From: Calvatia gigantea
Taxonomy: Eukaryota > Basidiomycota > Agaricomycetes > Agaricales > Lycoperdaceae
Assembly (NCBI GenBank): GCA_025093985.1
Contig: JACAAK010000021.1
Location: forward strand, 124,001-188,000
Reading direction: 5' to 3'
Length of the DNA stretch: 64,000 nucleotides
Shown here: positions 10,924 to 20,452 of the stretch, in pieces
Layout of the letters: every line of letters begins with the position of its first letter
How positions within the stretch are numbered: position 1 is the first letter of the stretch
The notes under the pieces: model-generated
What the model was told of the DNA's origin: nothing
The model's database searches: none
Seen by the model: the letters and a program-made list of their open reading frames with translations, nothing else
Position numbers and translations under genes: made by a program

Positions 10924-11360
10924 CCCCACCCCTGTTGCCTTACAACTTCTCCACCCAGTAGGCCAGAAGACCAACGACCCCGCAGGAGCCTCCGGCACAC
11001 ACCAGCTCAACCGATCCCAGCATCATCTGGTCTGAACGCAAAGGCCCCAGGGTTTGTGTTCAGGAAATCAATCAGCTAACGAATGGTCTGAGGAGGTCTG
11101 TCAAGTTCCCTTTTGTGGTTGGGACACCTGATGAATATATGATAGCGTCCCTTGAGAGCGGCACCACATGAGCAGCCAACGCCTTCGTTAGGAAAGAATC
11201 ATACGCGGTATGACCCAATCGGAGCATGACCTGTAATGGCACGCACGGCCCTCACACACAGCGAGTTAGAGCCGCTAACATGAGGGAGCCAGGGCCCACC
11301 GGAGAGGTAGGTCAGCTTCCCCGGAATAGATGGGTCCACCCTGGAGGCAAGATCCAGCCG
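10924..11360 (-). mobile_element. LINE_3: internal LINE fragment, minus strand
   Basis: Begins inside the 3' UTR (no poly(A)) and runs to ORF2 at about residue 1190 (SRVDPS region). ORF2 ends at TGA 11007-11009 and has an extra in-frame TAG near 11078. It forms the left arm of a palindrome with LINE_4: its ORF2 part is an inverted copy of about 11460-11683. It could be the detached 3' part of LINE_6 (inference). Confidence 0.8.
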
Positions 11361-11683
11361 TTCACTTCTATTGCCCGCCTTCACAAAGAGGCGGTCGACG
11401 ATGTTCTTGAGTCATGGCACCAGCTGTACTCTACCTCTTTTTACAAGGGGCATAGTAACATGGATCTCGCCTCCAGGGCAGATCCGTCTATCCCAGGGAA
11501 GCCAATCTACCTTTCTGGTGGGCCCTGGCTCCCTTATATTAGCGGCTCTAACTCGCTATGTGCGAGGGCTGTGCATGCCGTCACAGGTCATGCTCTGATT
11601 GGGTTATACTGAGTACGATTCTTTCCTAATGAAAGCATTGGCTGTTCGTGTGGTGCCGCTCTAGAGGGGCGCTATCACATATT
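11361..11683 (+). pseudogene. LINE_4 ORF2 C-terminal piece (left of LINE_5)
   Basis: Plus-strand ORF2 fragment starting RPFTSIARLHKEAVDD and running through WLPYISGSNS to GALEGRYHIF-type sequence. TGA at 11609-11611 replaces a CGA Arg codon. It ends with GCTATCACATATT (11671-11683), the 13-bp target duplication of LINE_5. The copy resumes at 23645 with the same 13 bp. Confidence 0.88.
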
Positions 11684-11809
11684 TGCACCTTCCTTTTCCA
11701 GCAACCACCACCATCAACGGGGCGGTTACTGTAATCTAGTCGTATCGAATACACCGCAACCCCATCTCTTGGCTAGGGCACGTCCCTAGTTGCTGAACTA
11801 CTCGCTGGT

Positions 11810-13915
11810 ATGAGCCACAGGCCACCCAGCTCATCAAATGACCCGTGGGCTGACGACCCGGTCCCGCCGCAATCGTCCCCCGACCCGATCGCTCATATTC
11901 CGGGTGTGGGCTCCCAGCAGCCACAGCCCCGCTACCAAACCCGCACCTTGACCCAGGCCTCCTCTGGGGAGGGCATGCGCCAACGATACGCTGCCGTCCC
12001 GGTCACGGCACGGCCGCCATCAACAACCTCCTCGAGTGGAACCGCCCGACCTTGGTCCCGTGCTCCCTCTCGTGCCACCTCCCCCTCTCCTACGCCAATG
12101 GAGATGGTGGACCCTTTCGACGATGACGAGGGCGAGGTAGTGGCCCCTGGGGCTGCTATCTCTGCGATCGCCACTGATCCCCCTGGGAGCTCCACTGGCA
12201 GAGATATGTCAGTGGAGTCATTCAGCAATTTGGAGTATGCTCCATCTGTAGTGGCGTTGGCAGGTGACGAAGAACACCTCGCTGTGGACGTCCAGGGCGC
12301 AGCCAAATCCCTGCACAACCTTTCCTCCTGGTTCAGGTCTGTGCATGCTATGCCGCTTAGCGCGGAATCTACCACAGTGGTACTGGGTGCCGCCTTGGCG
12401 TTTGTCCAGTCCCTGTCTAACAATGGCTGGTTGGATCGCTCTCCAACTGGTCAGTCTAATCCGAGTTGGCTTGGAGGTCACGCTGTGGCCAATATTGCCT
12501 CTCGCTACGCTCGACCCCTGCTAGACAGGAGAGCTACCCCCCCGCCTCGGCCATCCAGCTCGGGCGATGTCGACGCTGATATGGGAGGCTCCACGCCTAG
12601 ATCCGGTAGATCGAAGCCGGCCAGAGCTCCCGCACCACCACCTCCGTTTCAGCCCGTCCGTCCCGCTCGCGACGAGCAGGATCTTGTCGAGTTGATCCAA
12701 AAGAACGCAGAGGCAAAGCGCCTTGCCCTGCAGCAGCAACGGAGGAGTGCGCTGGTCCAGCCTGGTCCGGTGCGCCCTCTTAACATCACCAAGAAGAAGA
12801 AGGCTGTGTCGTCCTCATACGCGCAGACGCTATCTTCTTCTGGCAAGGGCAAGTCTGCCCAAATCCCTGTGGTCACGGCCGTGCGCGTTGCACAGTCGTT
12901 CCCAGAGCTTGAACCCAAACGAGTCGTAGCTATGGCTTGTGAGGCTGAACCCTCGGCGCAAGGCAAGTCCAAGCGCCCTGATAATGTCACGGCTGGTCCC
13001 AACTGTCGGCAACTCCTCATGACCGCAGTCGCTGTGCCAGAAGGTGCCCCCTGCCCTCAGACTAATCACTTTGTTGAAGTCATCAACAGAGGCCTAGTAC
13101 AAGCTTGTGTCCGCTGCAGGATCGAGTCAGTTCGCTCGAGCACGGCCAATTCTTGGTCGTTGCTCACTAACTATGCCCCCACCCCAAAGGATGTCGCCAT
13201 CATCGACGAGTGGGCTCACAAGGCGGTTGCTGAGGGCATTAAGCTCCAGCTCCGTGTCCCCGACTCCACATCCTACATCAGGATAGTGGATATCCCTTTT
13301 ATCGACGAACTTGGCTGCAAGGCCATGTCTGTCGAACGCCTCCTGGGCCATCTGTTGAAGTCTCCACATCGCGAGGATTTCGCCATGTTGTCTCACACCC
13401 CGTGCATTTCACGCAACTCCGCCAGCTCTGACACTTGCACAGCTTGGCTTGACTTAGCCGACTCGAAGACCGGCACCCGGATGAAGCGCCTCGTGGGGCG
13501 CACCGTCCAGATTGGAACGCACTCCTGCTGCGTGCAGCAGGCGTCCGCCCGTACCGGGGTCCCCTGGTGTCAGCATTGCTGGTACTGGGGCCACCCCACT
13601 GCTATCTGTTGATCCCGGTCGAACAGGTGCCCTATCTGCACTGGACCTCACACCTCTGAGAACCATCGCGCTGTCGCTGGATGTTGTCATCCTAAGGATC
13701 TCAACAAGGCTACCCCTGAGGGACAACCGTGTCCCCACAAATTCAAGTGTCTCAACTGCAGTGGTGAACACCGCGCCGACTCCCATTCATGTCAACTTTG
13801 GCGCCACCGGTATGAGGCTGAGTGGATCAAAGAGCACTATAGAAAGGTAAGTGAACGCCGTCTCTCAAGGATAGCGTCACGATCCGCTGATAACACTTCA
13901 GCACCCGTGCAATGA
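11810..13915 (+). pseudogene. LINE_5 ORF1, RNA-binding protein with zinc knuckles
   Basis: 701 codons plus stop, broken by TGA at 13610-13612 (codon 601), where LINE_1 has CGA (Arg). The N-terminal third is rich in Ser, Pro and Ala and looks disordered. A middle region (DLVELIQKNAEAKRLALQQQ) is probably helical. Around residues 450-570 there are hydrophobic strands such as IRIVDIPFI and TAWLDLADSKTG that could be an RRM-like fold (inference). The C-terminus has three Cys/His clusters: CQHCWYWGHPTAIC, CPICTGPH and CLNCSGEHRADSHSC. LINE ORF1 proteins bind the element RNA to form the RNP. The ATG at 11810 lies about 126 bp from the element's 5' end. Confidence 0.9.
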
Positions 13916-15350
13916 ACCCTGAGCCTGACAAGTTGAGGCATTTCGTGAAGGGGAAATTACGTATATTGTCATTTAACATAGCGAAGAATTACATGTTATT
14001 AGACACATTGCTAAAGTCTGAGAAAGACAACTTCGACATCATATTCGTCCAGGAGCCGCCCTGGCGAACGATTAGATCTGCCCCCTCGATGCTCAATGCC
14101 GAGGGTGAGCCTGTCATTGGAGCACCTAAGCACCCTGAGTGGTTGTATATGGTGAGGCCGGCCTCCACTATGGAGGAGCGAGATCGACTGCGTGTCATGG
14201 CTTTTGTCCACACACGGATCAAGAGACTGAGGCCCTCGCTTAGGCGGGACCTCATTGATCACCGGAATGCGATGGTTCTCACCATCTTCAATCACGGCCA
14301 CGAACGCCATTTCATGAATGTTTATTCTGATGATGAGCACACTGCGATCAAGCTTCTCTATGAGAAGCGTGATTCCCTACCCCAGATGCACTACATGGGA
14401 GGCGATTTCAATTGCCATTCGCGTGAGTGGGACGATGGCGTCCCACATCACCACCGACCTGCCCAGCAGCTCCTGGAAGCTGCCGATGACCTCGGCCTTG
14501 GGATCTGGTTGCCAGATTCCAGGGCTCCTACTCATATACCTCGAGATCCGACCAAACGCCAATCGGTGATTGATCTGGTCTTTATCTCCGATCTCAGGTG
14601 GCACATCGCGCGTCCCCAGATCAGATCGGATCTGACAGGCCCGTCGGACCACCATCCGCTGTCTGTCACGATCCCTATCTGCCCTGAAGACATCACAAAT
14701 GTCAGAAGGGCTTTTCCCAAGAACTCGGCAGCGACTGCGGAACTGCAGTTCCTTGACGAGATCAGAGAAGGGGTATATGGTCTTTGTGATCATCCCCTTA
14801 ATTCAGCTCGGGATGTTAATGTCCTGGCATCGGCTATTGGGTCGGTGTTCTCTGCAGCGTGGCATTGCCACACTGTGGAGGTGCACATTTCTGCAAAGTC
14901 TCAACCCTGGTGGGATGAGGAATGCAGGGTCGCCCTCTAGGCCCACAGGGATTCTTCGGACCCTGCGGACTGGAAGGCATTTCGATGTGTCATGGTGTCT
15001 AAGAAGCGCAAGTTCTTTGATGATAAGATTGAGGAAATTGCTGAGACCAACAAGCGCCCTTGGGACCTTATGGAATGGGTCAAGGCACGCAAGTTGCCTG
15101 CATGCGAGGCTATCTCCTATCAGGGGGAGCCTTGTCACACTATGGACTCCCTCTGGGAGGCCCTTCACGGTACCTACAACTCCGCTTCCGGGCGGGAGTG
15201 TGATACCCCCGTTATTGATCCGATCCCTACGCTAACACGGCGGGAATGGGTGGACTTCTCAGCCAAGGAACTGGTGGACGCTCTGTCTGTCTGTTCTAAG
15301 GTCTCCGCACCGGGCCCCGACCACGTTACGTGGAGGATGCTCAAACAGAT
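13912..15350 (+). pseudogene. LINE_5 ORF2, part 1 (endonuclease and RT N-terminus)
   Basis: Starts at ATG 13912, overlapping the ORF1 stop as ATGA. AP-type endonuclease motifs: QEPPW (residues ~50), GGDFNCHSREWDD, SVIDLVFISD, GPSDHHPLSV. This enzyme nicks the target so that the free 3' OH primes reverse transcription. The TAG at 14938-14940 (codon 343) replaces the TGG of other copies; the frame is open again from 14941. It is cut at 15350 by Copia_2 (TSD CAGAT at 15346-15350) and continues at 20453 in the same frame. Confidence 0.92.
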
Positions 15351-15643
15351 TGTAAAGAGGTGCGCGTGGGGGACGTTGAGACGGTCCTAACAGTGGTGGA
15401 ACGAAGTCTATTGGATTAATATTAAAGGAGGAAATCCACAATTACTGTGGACAACTGTAAGAGACTCAATAATGAAGTTACAATACTTTGCTCACCTGTG
15501 GACAACTGTAAGAGACTAAAGGCTCTCAAAGCATCCACAGGAAGCTACAAGTCCACCTGTGTCATGTGACTCATCACCTGACTAAAACTCCGTCAGTGAT
15601 AAGTCCCAATCTATCTATAGGACTGATGAGACCACATCTAACA
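15351..15643 (-). repeat. Copia_2 3' LTR
   Basis: 293 bp, TGTAAAGAGG...CATCTAACA on the plus strand. Differs from 20155-20447 at three sites: C/A near 15526, A/G near 15543 and G/A near 15592. It contains two copies of a CTGTGGACAACTGTAAGAGA motif. Confidence 0.95.
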
Positions 15644-15657
15644 CACCCCCCTGATCT
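15644..15657 (-). promoter_or_regulatory. Copia_2 polypurine tract
   Basis: Minus strand reads GATCAGGGGGGTG immediately before the 3' LTR. Copia_3 has the same sequence at 37461-37474, so the two families are related. Confidence 0.8.
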
Positions 15658-15682
15658 AAGCAGTCCATGGAGAGGGGAGTTA

Positions 15683-18600
15683 TCACAGAGTGAGTCCAAG
15701 CAAGGGAACAGCAAAGTTCACAGTCTTGGGGTATACAGCCTTTGTGAGGATATCAGCAAGTTGTTGGTCAGTGGACACATACACTGGATTGATCACTTCA
15801 TCAGCAACAGCATCTCGAAGCCAGAAGAACCTCAAGTCCAGGTGCTTCATCCGTCCATGGTGCTCTGGGTTCTTCACTACACAAATTCCTGACTTGTTGT
15901 CAATGTAGAGTGTCGAGGAAAGGGAAGGGGGATAGCCAAACTCTGTCAGGATGTTCCTCATCCACATGATCTCCTTGCCACCCTCAACTGCAGCAACATA
16001 CTCAGCCTCAGTAGAGGACAGAGTCACAAAAGGCTGGCGCTTTGAGCACCATCCTACAGCCCCACCACTCACTAGAGTCACATAACCGCCTGTAGCACGT
16101 CCTGTGGCCTTGCAGGAGCCATGGGAAGCATCAGAGAAGGTCTGGAATAGCTCTGGGTTGTCATTACCCTTGTAGACAAGCTTGTACTCAACAGTTCCCT
16201 TCAGATAGCGAAATAAGTGCTTTACAGCAGCCCAGTGCCTCGGAGATGGGTTGTGATTGAACCTCCCAAGGTAGGACACAGAGTAAGCAATATCTGGACG
16301 AGTCATGGTGGCAAGATACTGCAGGGAACCCACAGCAGAGAGATAGGGAATGGACTTCATGGCTTCTTGCTCCTCAGGGGTAGGCTGGTCATCAGAGAGC
16401 TCAAGTCCTGGTGGTAGAGGGGTCTTCACAGCGTTACAATCGTCCATTTTGAAGCGCTCTAGCAGTTCCCTGACATACTGAGCCTGGGAGAGCGAAATAG
16501 AGCGATTTAGAGCGTCCTGCTTCACCTGTACAGCCAGTAACCAGCTTGTAGCACCGAGATCTCGCAGTTTGAAGTGTTTAGACAGTTCCTGGACAGCTGA
16601 GTCCATGGCAGAGTCATCCCTCGACACCAGAGTGATATCATCAATGAAGACTGGGACAATCACCTTGACTGATCCCTTGGAATAGATGTAGAGGGAGTTG
16701 TCAGATCTGAGTCTCGAGTAGCCCATGGAGGTCATGACACTGTGTAGCTTCTTATTCCACTGCCTAGCTGCCTGTTTAAGGCCATAGAGTGATTTGGTGA
16801 GCTTACAGACATGGTTTGGGCCACCTTGGTGATATCCCTCAGGCTGGGCCATGTAGATCTCCTCATCAAGGTCCCCATAGGTGAAGGCAGAGGAGATGTC
16901 AATGGAGCGCATTTTGAAGCCCTCTCTTGCAGCCAAGGCTATAATAAGTCTGAGGGATGCAGGACGAAATGTAGGGGCAAAAACCTCAGTGTAATCATAG
17001 CCAGGGTGCTGAGAATAGCCCTTAGCAACTAAGCGGGCTTTGTGGCGCTCTACAGAGCCATCAGGATTGCGCTTGACCTTGAAAACCCATCCAGAGTTGA
17101 CCAGCTTCTTTCCAGGAGGTAGCTCAACTAGTTCCCAGGTGTTGTTGGACTCCAGGGCGAAGATTTCGTCGTCACAAGCTCTAGACCAGTCCTGGGCATC
17201 AGGGGACCTCATAGCAACCTTATAGGTGCGAGGATCAGGCCCAGAAACAGTCCCAGCAAACTCCACCTCTTGATATCCACTGTCAGCCCAATAGACAGCT
17301 TCCTGATCGTCAAAATCGTCCTCCTCGGGCTCAGGAGACAGCTTGATCCTCCACCACTCTCCTGGCGGTTTCCTGGAGCGATTTGAGCGCCTAGGAAGGT
17401 GTGGAGGCTCAATTACTGGGGGAACACTGGGAGGAGTGCTGGGGAGCTGTACAGGAGCTGTAGGAGGCGTCACAGGAGGCTCTGAGGGTTCAGGACTGTG
17501 GACTTGTGGGGGCTGAAGCTGAGATGGTGATGAGATGATGCTATCTTTGCAGGAACCTTCTTGAAGAGGAAGTGGATGGACTGATGGTGCTCTGGGAGCC
17601 TCAGGAGCATCCGGAGCGGGCTGGGGTGACTCAGGCAGGTAGTCTACATCACCCCCCTCATCTTCAAGAAGTGGGAGCATCTGGGAAGGTCCAGGAGACG
17701 AGATAGATGAGGTAGAAGGTGGTGAGACTTCAGGGGAGGATGGAGGGCCAGCAAATGATGGTATGGTGTTCATTTTCGCTCTAGATAGTCCAGGGAAGTA
17801 TCTCTCGTCAAAATCTGCACGCTCTGAGATCCTGGTTTGCCTAGTAGTAGGGTTATAGAACTTCCAACCTTTGTAGCCAGTGGGATATCCAATAAAAACG
17901 CATTTTTCGAAGTGAGGCTGCAAAGAATTTCGCTTATCTCGCTGTATATGCACATAGGCAGTACACCCCCACACTCTGAGGTGTGAAACATCGGGTTTTC
18001 GCTTGTAGAAGGCCTCAAAAGGTGTGGTTTTTGGTAGAGCGGAGGTAGGGAGCCTATTCCACACATGGACCATGGCAGCTATGCATTCACCCCAAAAACT
18101 CGCTGGCAAACTGGACTCCGAGAGCATGGCAGTGATTCTCTCACCCATAGTCCTATTAGCCCTCTCAGCAAGACCATTCTGCTGGGGCCTATTTCGCACA
18201 GAATGCCTCCTCTCGATGCCACACAGCCTTGTGAACTCCAGGAAGGCATTAGACATGTATTCACCACCTTTATCATCCTGTAGAGCACAGATTTTGACTC
18301 CCAGTTGGTTCTCAGCCCAATATTTGTAGGTTTTGAATGCTTCAAAGGCTTCTGACTTGGATTTAAGCAGATACACTGCCCGGAATCGCGTAGAATCGTC
18401 TATAAAGGTGATCCAGTACTTGTAGCCTTGGTGGGTAGCTGCTGGAAGTGGTCCATGCAAATCTGAGTGCACTAGAGCCAGTGGGGAGCGATTATGGCTG
18501 GTAGAGGAGGGAAATGGATGGGAATGCATTTTTCCTGCAAGACAGGGCTCACAGATGGGGTCAGGGGACGCCTCAGACTCCAGTTTAAGGCCTGTAACAA

Positions 18601-20029
18601 GCTCCTGACTGATCATTCTCTTCACATCTGCATAATTGTGGTGCACAAAGCGTCTATGCCACAAGGAGAGGTCTACAGGGAGTGTGGAGAGGTGAAATGC
18701 GGTCTCTGAAGCGATTGTAGTGCCATCTAAGAGTGCTGAGTGGCCCGGAGTGATTCTAGCCTTGAAAAGCGCCTTTTTGCCCTTATAAAACACCATAGAG
18801 GTTGCACCAATGCTGATATTAACTCCGGAGTGACGAGTAAGGTATAAACATGATAGTAGGTTGCTCCGGAGGTCTGGGACATGTAGGACTCTCGAAAACT
18901 CGACCTCTCTAACCCTTTTCCCTTCCAACACAGGCTGAAACACCACAGAACCTACTCCAGCTGAGTAGACAATGGAATTGTCAGCTAAGCAGATGGGAAT
19001 GCGACTGGGGGAGTAGGACTTGAACCAGTGGCGATGTGGGGTCATATGAGAAGTGGCCCCTGTGTCTGCAAGCCAATGGAAGTCAGCATCAAGCTGTAGA
19101 GGTGAAGAGGGAGAGGGTGACGAAGAACTTGCATTTCCGGCGAATTCCCGGGCCTGTTGCGCTCCGCCCGCTGTAGGCGATGAGGGGGGGTCCTGAGGAG
19201 TGTCCTGTGCGCGTTTTGCGTGATTCCGACGACGCCTTGATGAGTTATTGGCAATTTGCTCAGCAGTCTTCTCCTGGGCTTGCTTTTGAGCTGCCTCGAA
19301 TGCCCAGCACTTCTGGATAGTGTGTCCGGACTTGTGACAAAAATCGCATTTTCCGGATGAAGGAGGGGGCTGGGAGCGTGCGGAAAAGGCTGTGGAGGAG
19401 CTGACAGTGTCCTGGGCACGTCTGCGGCGTTGAATATCCTCTGTGACAAAAGCCTGGTGCACAGCAGCCTTGTCAAGTTTGTCCATGAGAAGGAGGGAGG
19501 AGGTGAAGGAGGCAAATTCTTCAGATGGGAGGGCTCTAATGAGGGACATGGAGGCTAGTTCTTCATCAAGCTGGGTAAGGGTGAAGTCCACAGGCCTGAG
19601 GTCCTTGATAGTCTTCACTGCATCTTCAACTCTGTTGATAAGGGACTGTAGGGACTCCTCCTCGAGTTTCCGGATGGTAAAGAGGTCATCATAGGCATTG
19701 AATCGCATTCCTGGACGCTTTTGGAGGTGCACAGACTGTAGGGAGGTCCACATCTTGACTGGGTCATCCTGGATGCCATTGAAGTGAATCCTCTGGTCAG
19801 CCTCCACCATAAGGAAGAGCCAACCCACAGCTCTGTCTGCCTTAGCCTCCCAGGCATCCTGAGCAGCCAGCTCAGCCTCAGTGGGGGTTTTAGACATGGC
19901 AGGGGGGGAGACTTTTCCAGAAACAATCCTCCACAGACCACTAGCCCTCAACCACGCCTCCATCTCGCCAGCCCAAGTAGAGTAGTTCATCCCACATAGC
20001 TTCGCAAAGTTTGGTCCAGATTGAGCCAT
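15683..20029 (-). CDS. Copia_2 Gag-Pol polyprotein
   Basis: 1448 residues with no internal stop. In order: Gag domain (NYSTWAGEMEAWL near the N-terminus) to about residue 215; zinc knuckle CDFCHKSGHTIQKC near 230; aspartic protease motif ADTGATSHMT near 325; GAG-pre-integrase with HRRFVHHNYADVKRM and CEPCLAGKMH; integrase DDE triad in VHSDLHGPL (~522), LQDDKGGEY (~587) and NGLAERANRT (~620); proline-rich linker; RT with LVAKGYSQHPGYDYTEVF, IYGLKQ-type SLYGLKQAARQW and catalytic FIDD (~1128) in place of the usual YVDD; RNase H with FSDASHGS (~1300), STEAEYVA and QLADILTKAV. The start MAQSGPNFAKL lies 126 bp inside the LTR. Length and order match an autonomous Copia polyprotein. Confidence 0.96.
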   Translation of the reverse strand: MAQSGPNFAKLCGMNYSTWAGEMEAWLRASGLWRIVSGKVSPPAMSKTPTEAELAAQDAWEAKADRAVGWLFLMVEADQRIHFNGIQDDPVKMWTSLQSVHLQKRPGMRFNAYDDLFTIRKLEEESLQSLINRVEDAVKTIKDLRPVDFTLTQLDEELASMSLIRALPSEEFASFTSSLLLMDKLDKAAVHQAFVTEDIQRRRRAQDTVSSSTAFSARSQPPPSSGKCDFCHKSGHTIQKCWAFEAAQKQAQEKTAEQIANNSSRRRRNHAKRAQDTPQDPPSSPTAGGAQQAREFAGNASSSSPSPSSPLQLDADFHWLADTGATSHMTPHRHWFKSYSPSRIPICLADNSIVYSAGVGSVVFQPVLEGKRVREVEFSRVLHVPDLRSNLLSCLYLTRHSGVNISIGATSMVFYKGKKALFKARITPGHSALLDGTTIASETAFHLSTLPVDLSLWHRRFVHHNYADVKRMISQELVTGLKLESEASPDPICEPCLAGKMHSHPFPSSTSHNRSPLALVHSDLHGPLPAATHQGYKYWITFIDDSTRFRAVYLLKSKSEAFEAFKTYKYWAENQLGVKICALQDDKGGEYMSNAFLEFTRLCGIERRHSVRNRPQQNGLAERANRTMGERITAMLSESSLPASFWGECIAAMVHVWNRLPTSALPKTTPFEAFYKRKPDVSHLRVWGCTAYVHIQRDKRNSLQPHFEKCVFIGYPTGYKGWKFYNPTTRQTRISERADFDERYFPGLSRAKMNTIPSFAGPPSSPEVSPPSTSSISSPGPSQMLPLLEDEGGDVDYLPESPQPAPDAPEAPRAPSVHPLPLQEGSCKDSIISSPSQLQPPQVHSPEPSEPPVTPPTAPVQLPSTPPSVPPVIEPPHLPRRSNRSRKPPGEWWRIKLSPEPEEDDFDDQEAVYWADSGYQEVEFAGTVSGPDPRTYKVAMRSPDAQDWSRACDDEIFALESNNTWELVELPPGKKLVNSGWVFKVKRNPDGSVERHKARLVAKGYSQHPGYDYTEVFAPTFRPASLRLIIALAAREGFKMRSIDISSAFTYGDLDEEIYMAQPEGYHQGGPNHVCKLTKSLYGLKQAARQWNKKLHSVMTSMGYSRLRSDNSLYIYSKGSVKVIVPVFIDDITLVSRDDSAMDSAVQELSKHFKLRDLGATSWLLAVQVKQDALNRSISLSQAQYVRELLERFKMDDCNAVKTPLPPGLELSDDQPTPEEQEAMKSIPYLSAVGSLQYLATMTRPDIAYSVSYLGRFNHNPSPRHWAAVKHLFRYLKGTVEYKLVYKGNDNPELFQTFSDASHGSCKATGRATGGYVTLVSGGAVGWCSKRQPFVTLSSTEAEYVAAVEGGKEIMWMRNILTEFGYPPSLSSTLYIDNKSGICVVKNPEHHGRMKHLDLRFFWLRDAVADEVINPVYVSTDQQLADILTKAVYPKTVNFAVPLLGLTL

Positions 20030-20141
20030 TTTTGCGGTCAGGAGAGCGGAAATAGAGTTGGGGTGGGGAGAGAGATATAGAAGGAGATAGAGAGAAAGGA
20101 GGAAAGTGAATTAAAGTGTTGTTTTGAAGCTGTTAAAGCGC

Positions 20142-20154
20142 GGGGCCCATAACC
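20142..20154 (-). promoter_or_regulatory. Copia_2 primer-binding site (internal initiator tRNA-Met type)
   Basis: Minus strand reads GGTTATGGGCCCC directly next to the 5' LTR, identical over 13 bases to the Copia_1 and Copia_4 sites. The match is to the initiator tRNA anticodon region. The leader at 20030-20141 holds no other feature I recognise. Confidence 0.85.
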
Positions 20155-20447
20155 TGTAAAGAGGTGCGCGTGGGGGACGTTGAGACGGTCCTAACAGTGG
20201 TGGAACGAAGTCTATTGGATTAATATTAAAGGAGGAAATCCACAATTACTGTGGACAACTGTAAGAGACTCAATAATGAAGTTACAATACTTTGCTCACC
20301 TGTGGACAACTGTAAGAGAATAAAGGCTCTCAAAGCGTCCACAGGAAGCTACAAGTCCACCTGTGTCATGTGACTCATCACCTGACTAAAACTCCATCAG
20401 TGATAAGTCCCAATCTATCTATAGGACTGATGAGACCACATCTAACA
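20155..20447 (-). repeat. Copia_2 5' LTR
   Basis: 293 bp; pairs with 15351-15643. Followed by the target duplication CAGAT at 20448-20452. An open frame starting at 20370 runs from this LTR into LINE ORF2; it is a readthrough artefact of the insertion. Confidence 0.95.
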
Positions 20448-20452
20448 CAGAT

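Larger units (their letters stand above)
15351..20447 (-). mobile_element. Copia_2: intact, apparently young Ty1/Copia retrotransposon
   Basis: 5097 bp. LTRs 15351-15643 and 20155-20447 (293 bp each) differ at only three positions by eye. Perfect 5-bp TSD CAGAT (15346-15350 and 20448-20452), polypurine tract, primer-binding site and one uninterrupted Gag-Pol frame. Everything needed for autonomous movement seems present. It is the latest event in the LINE_4, LINE_5, Copia_2 nest. Confidence 0.96.

Noticed and set aside
20370..20452. Start of an 848-codon ORF inside the Copia_2 LTR
   Set aside because: The first ~28 codons are LTR sequence read by chance into LINE ORF2; the true ORF2 start is at 13912.
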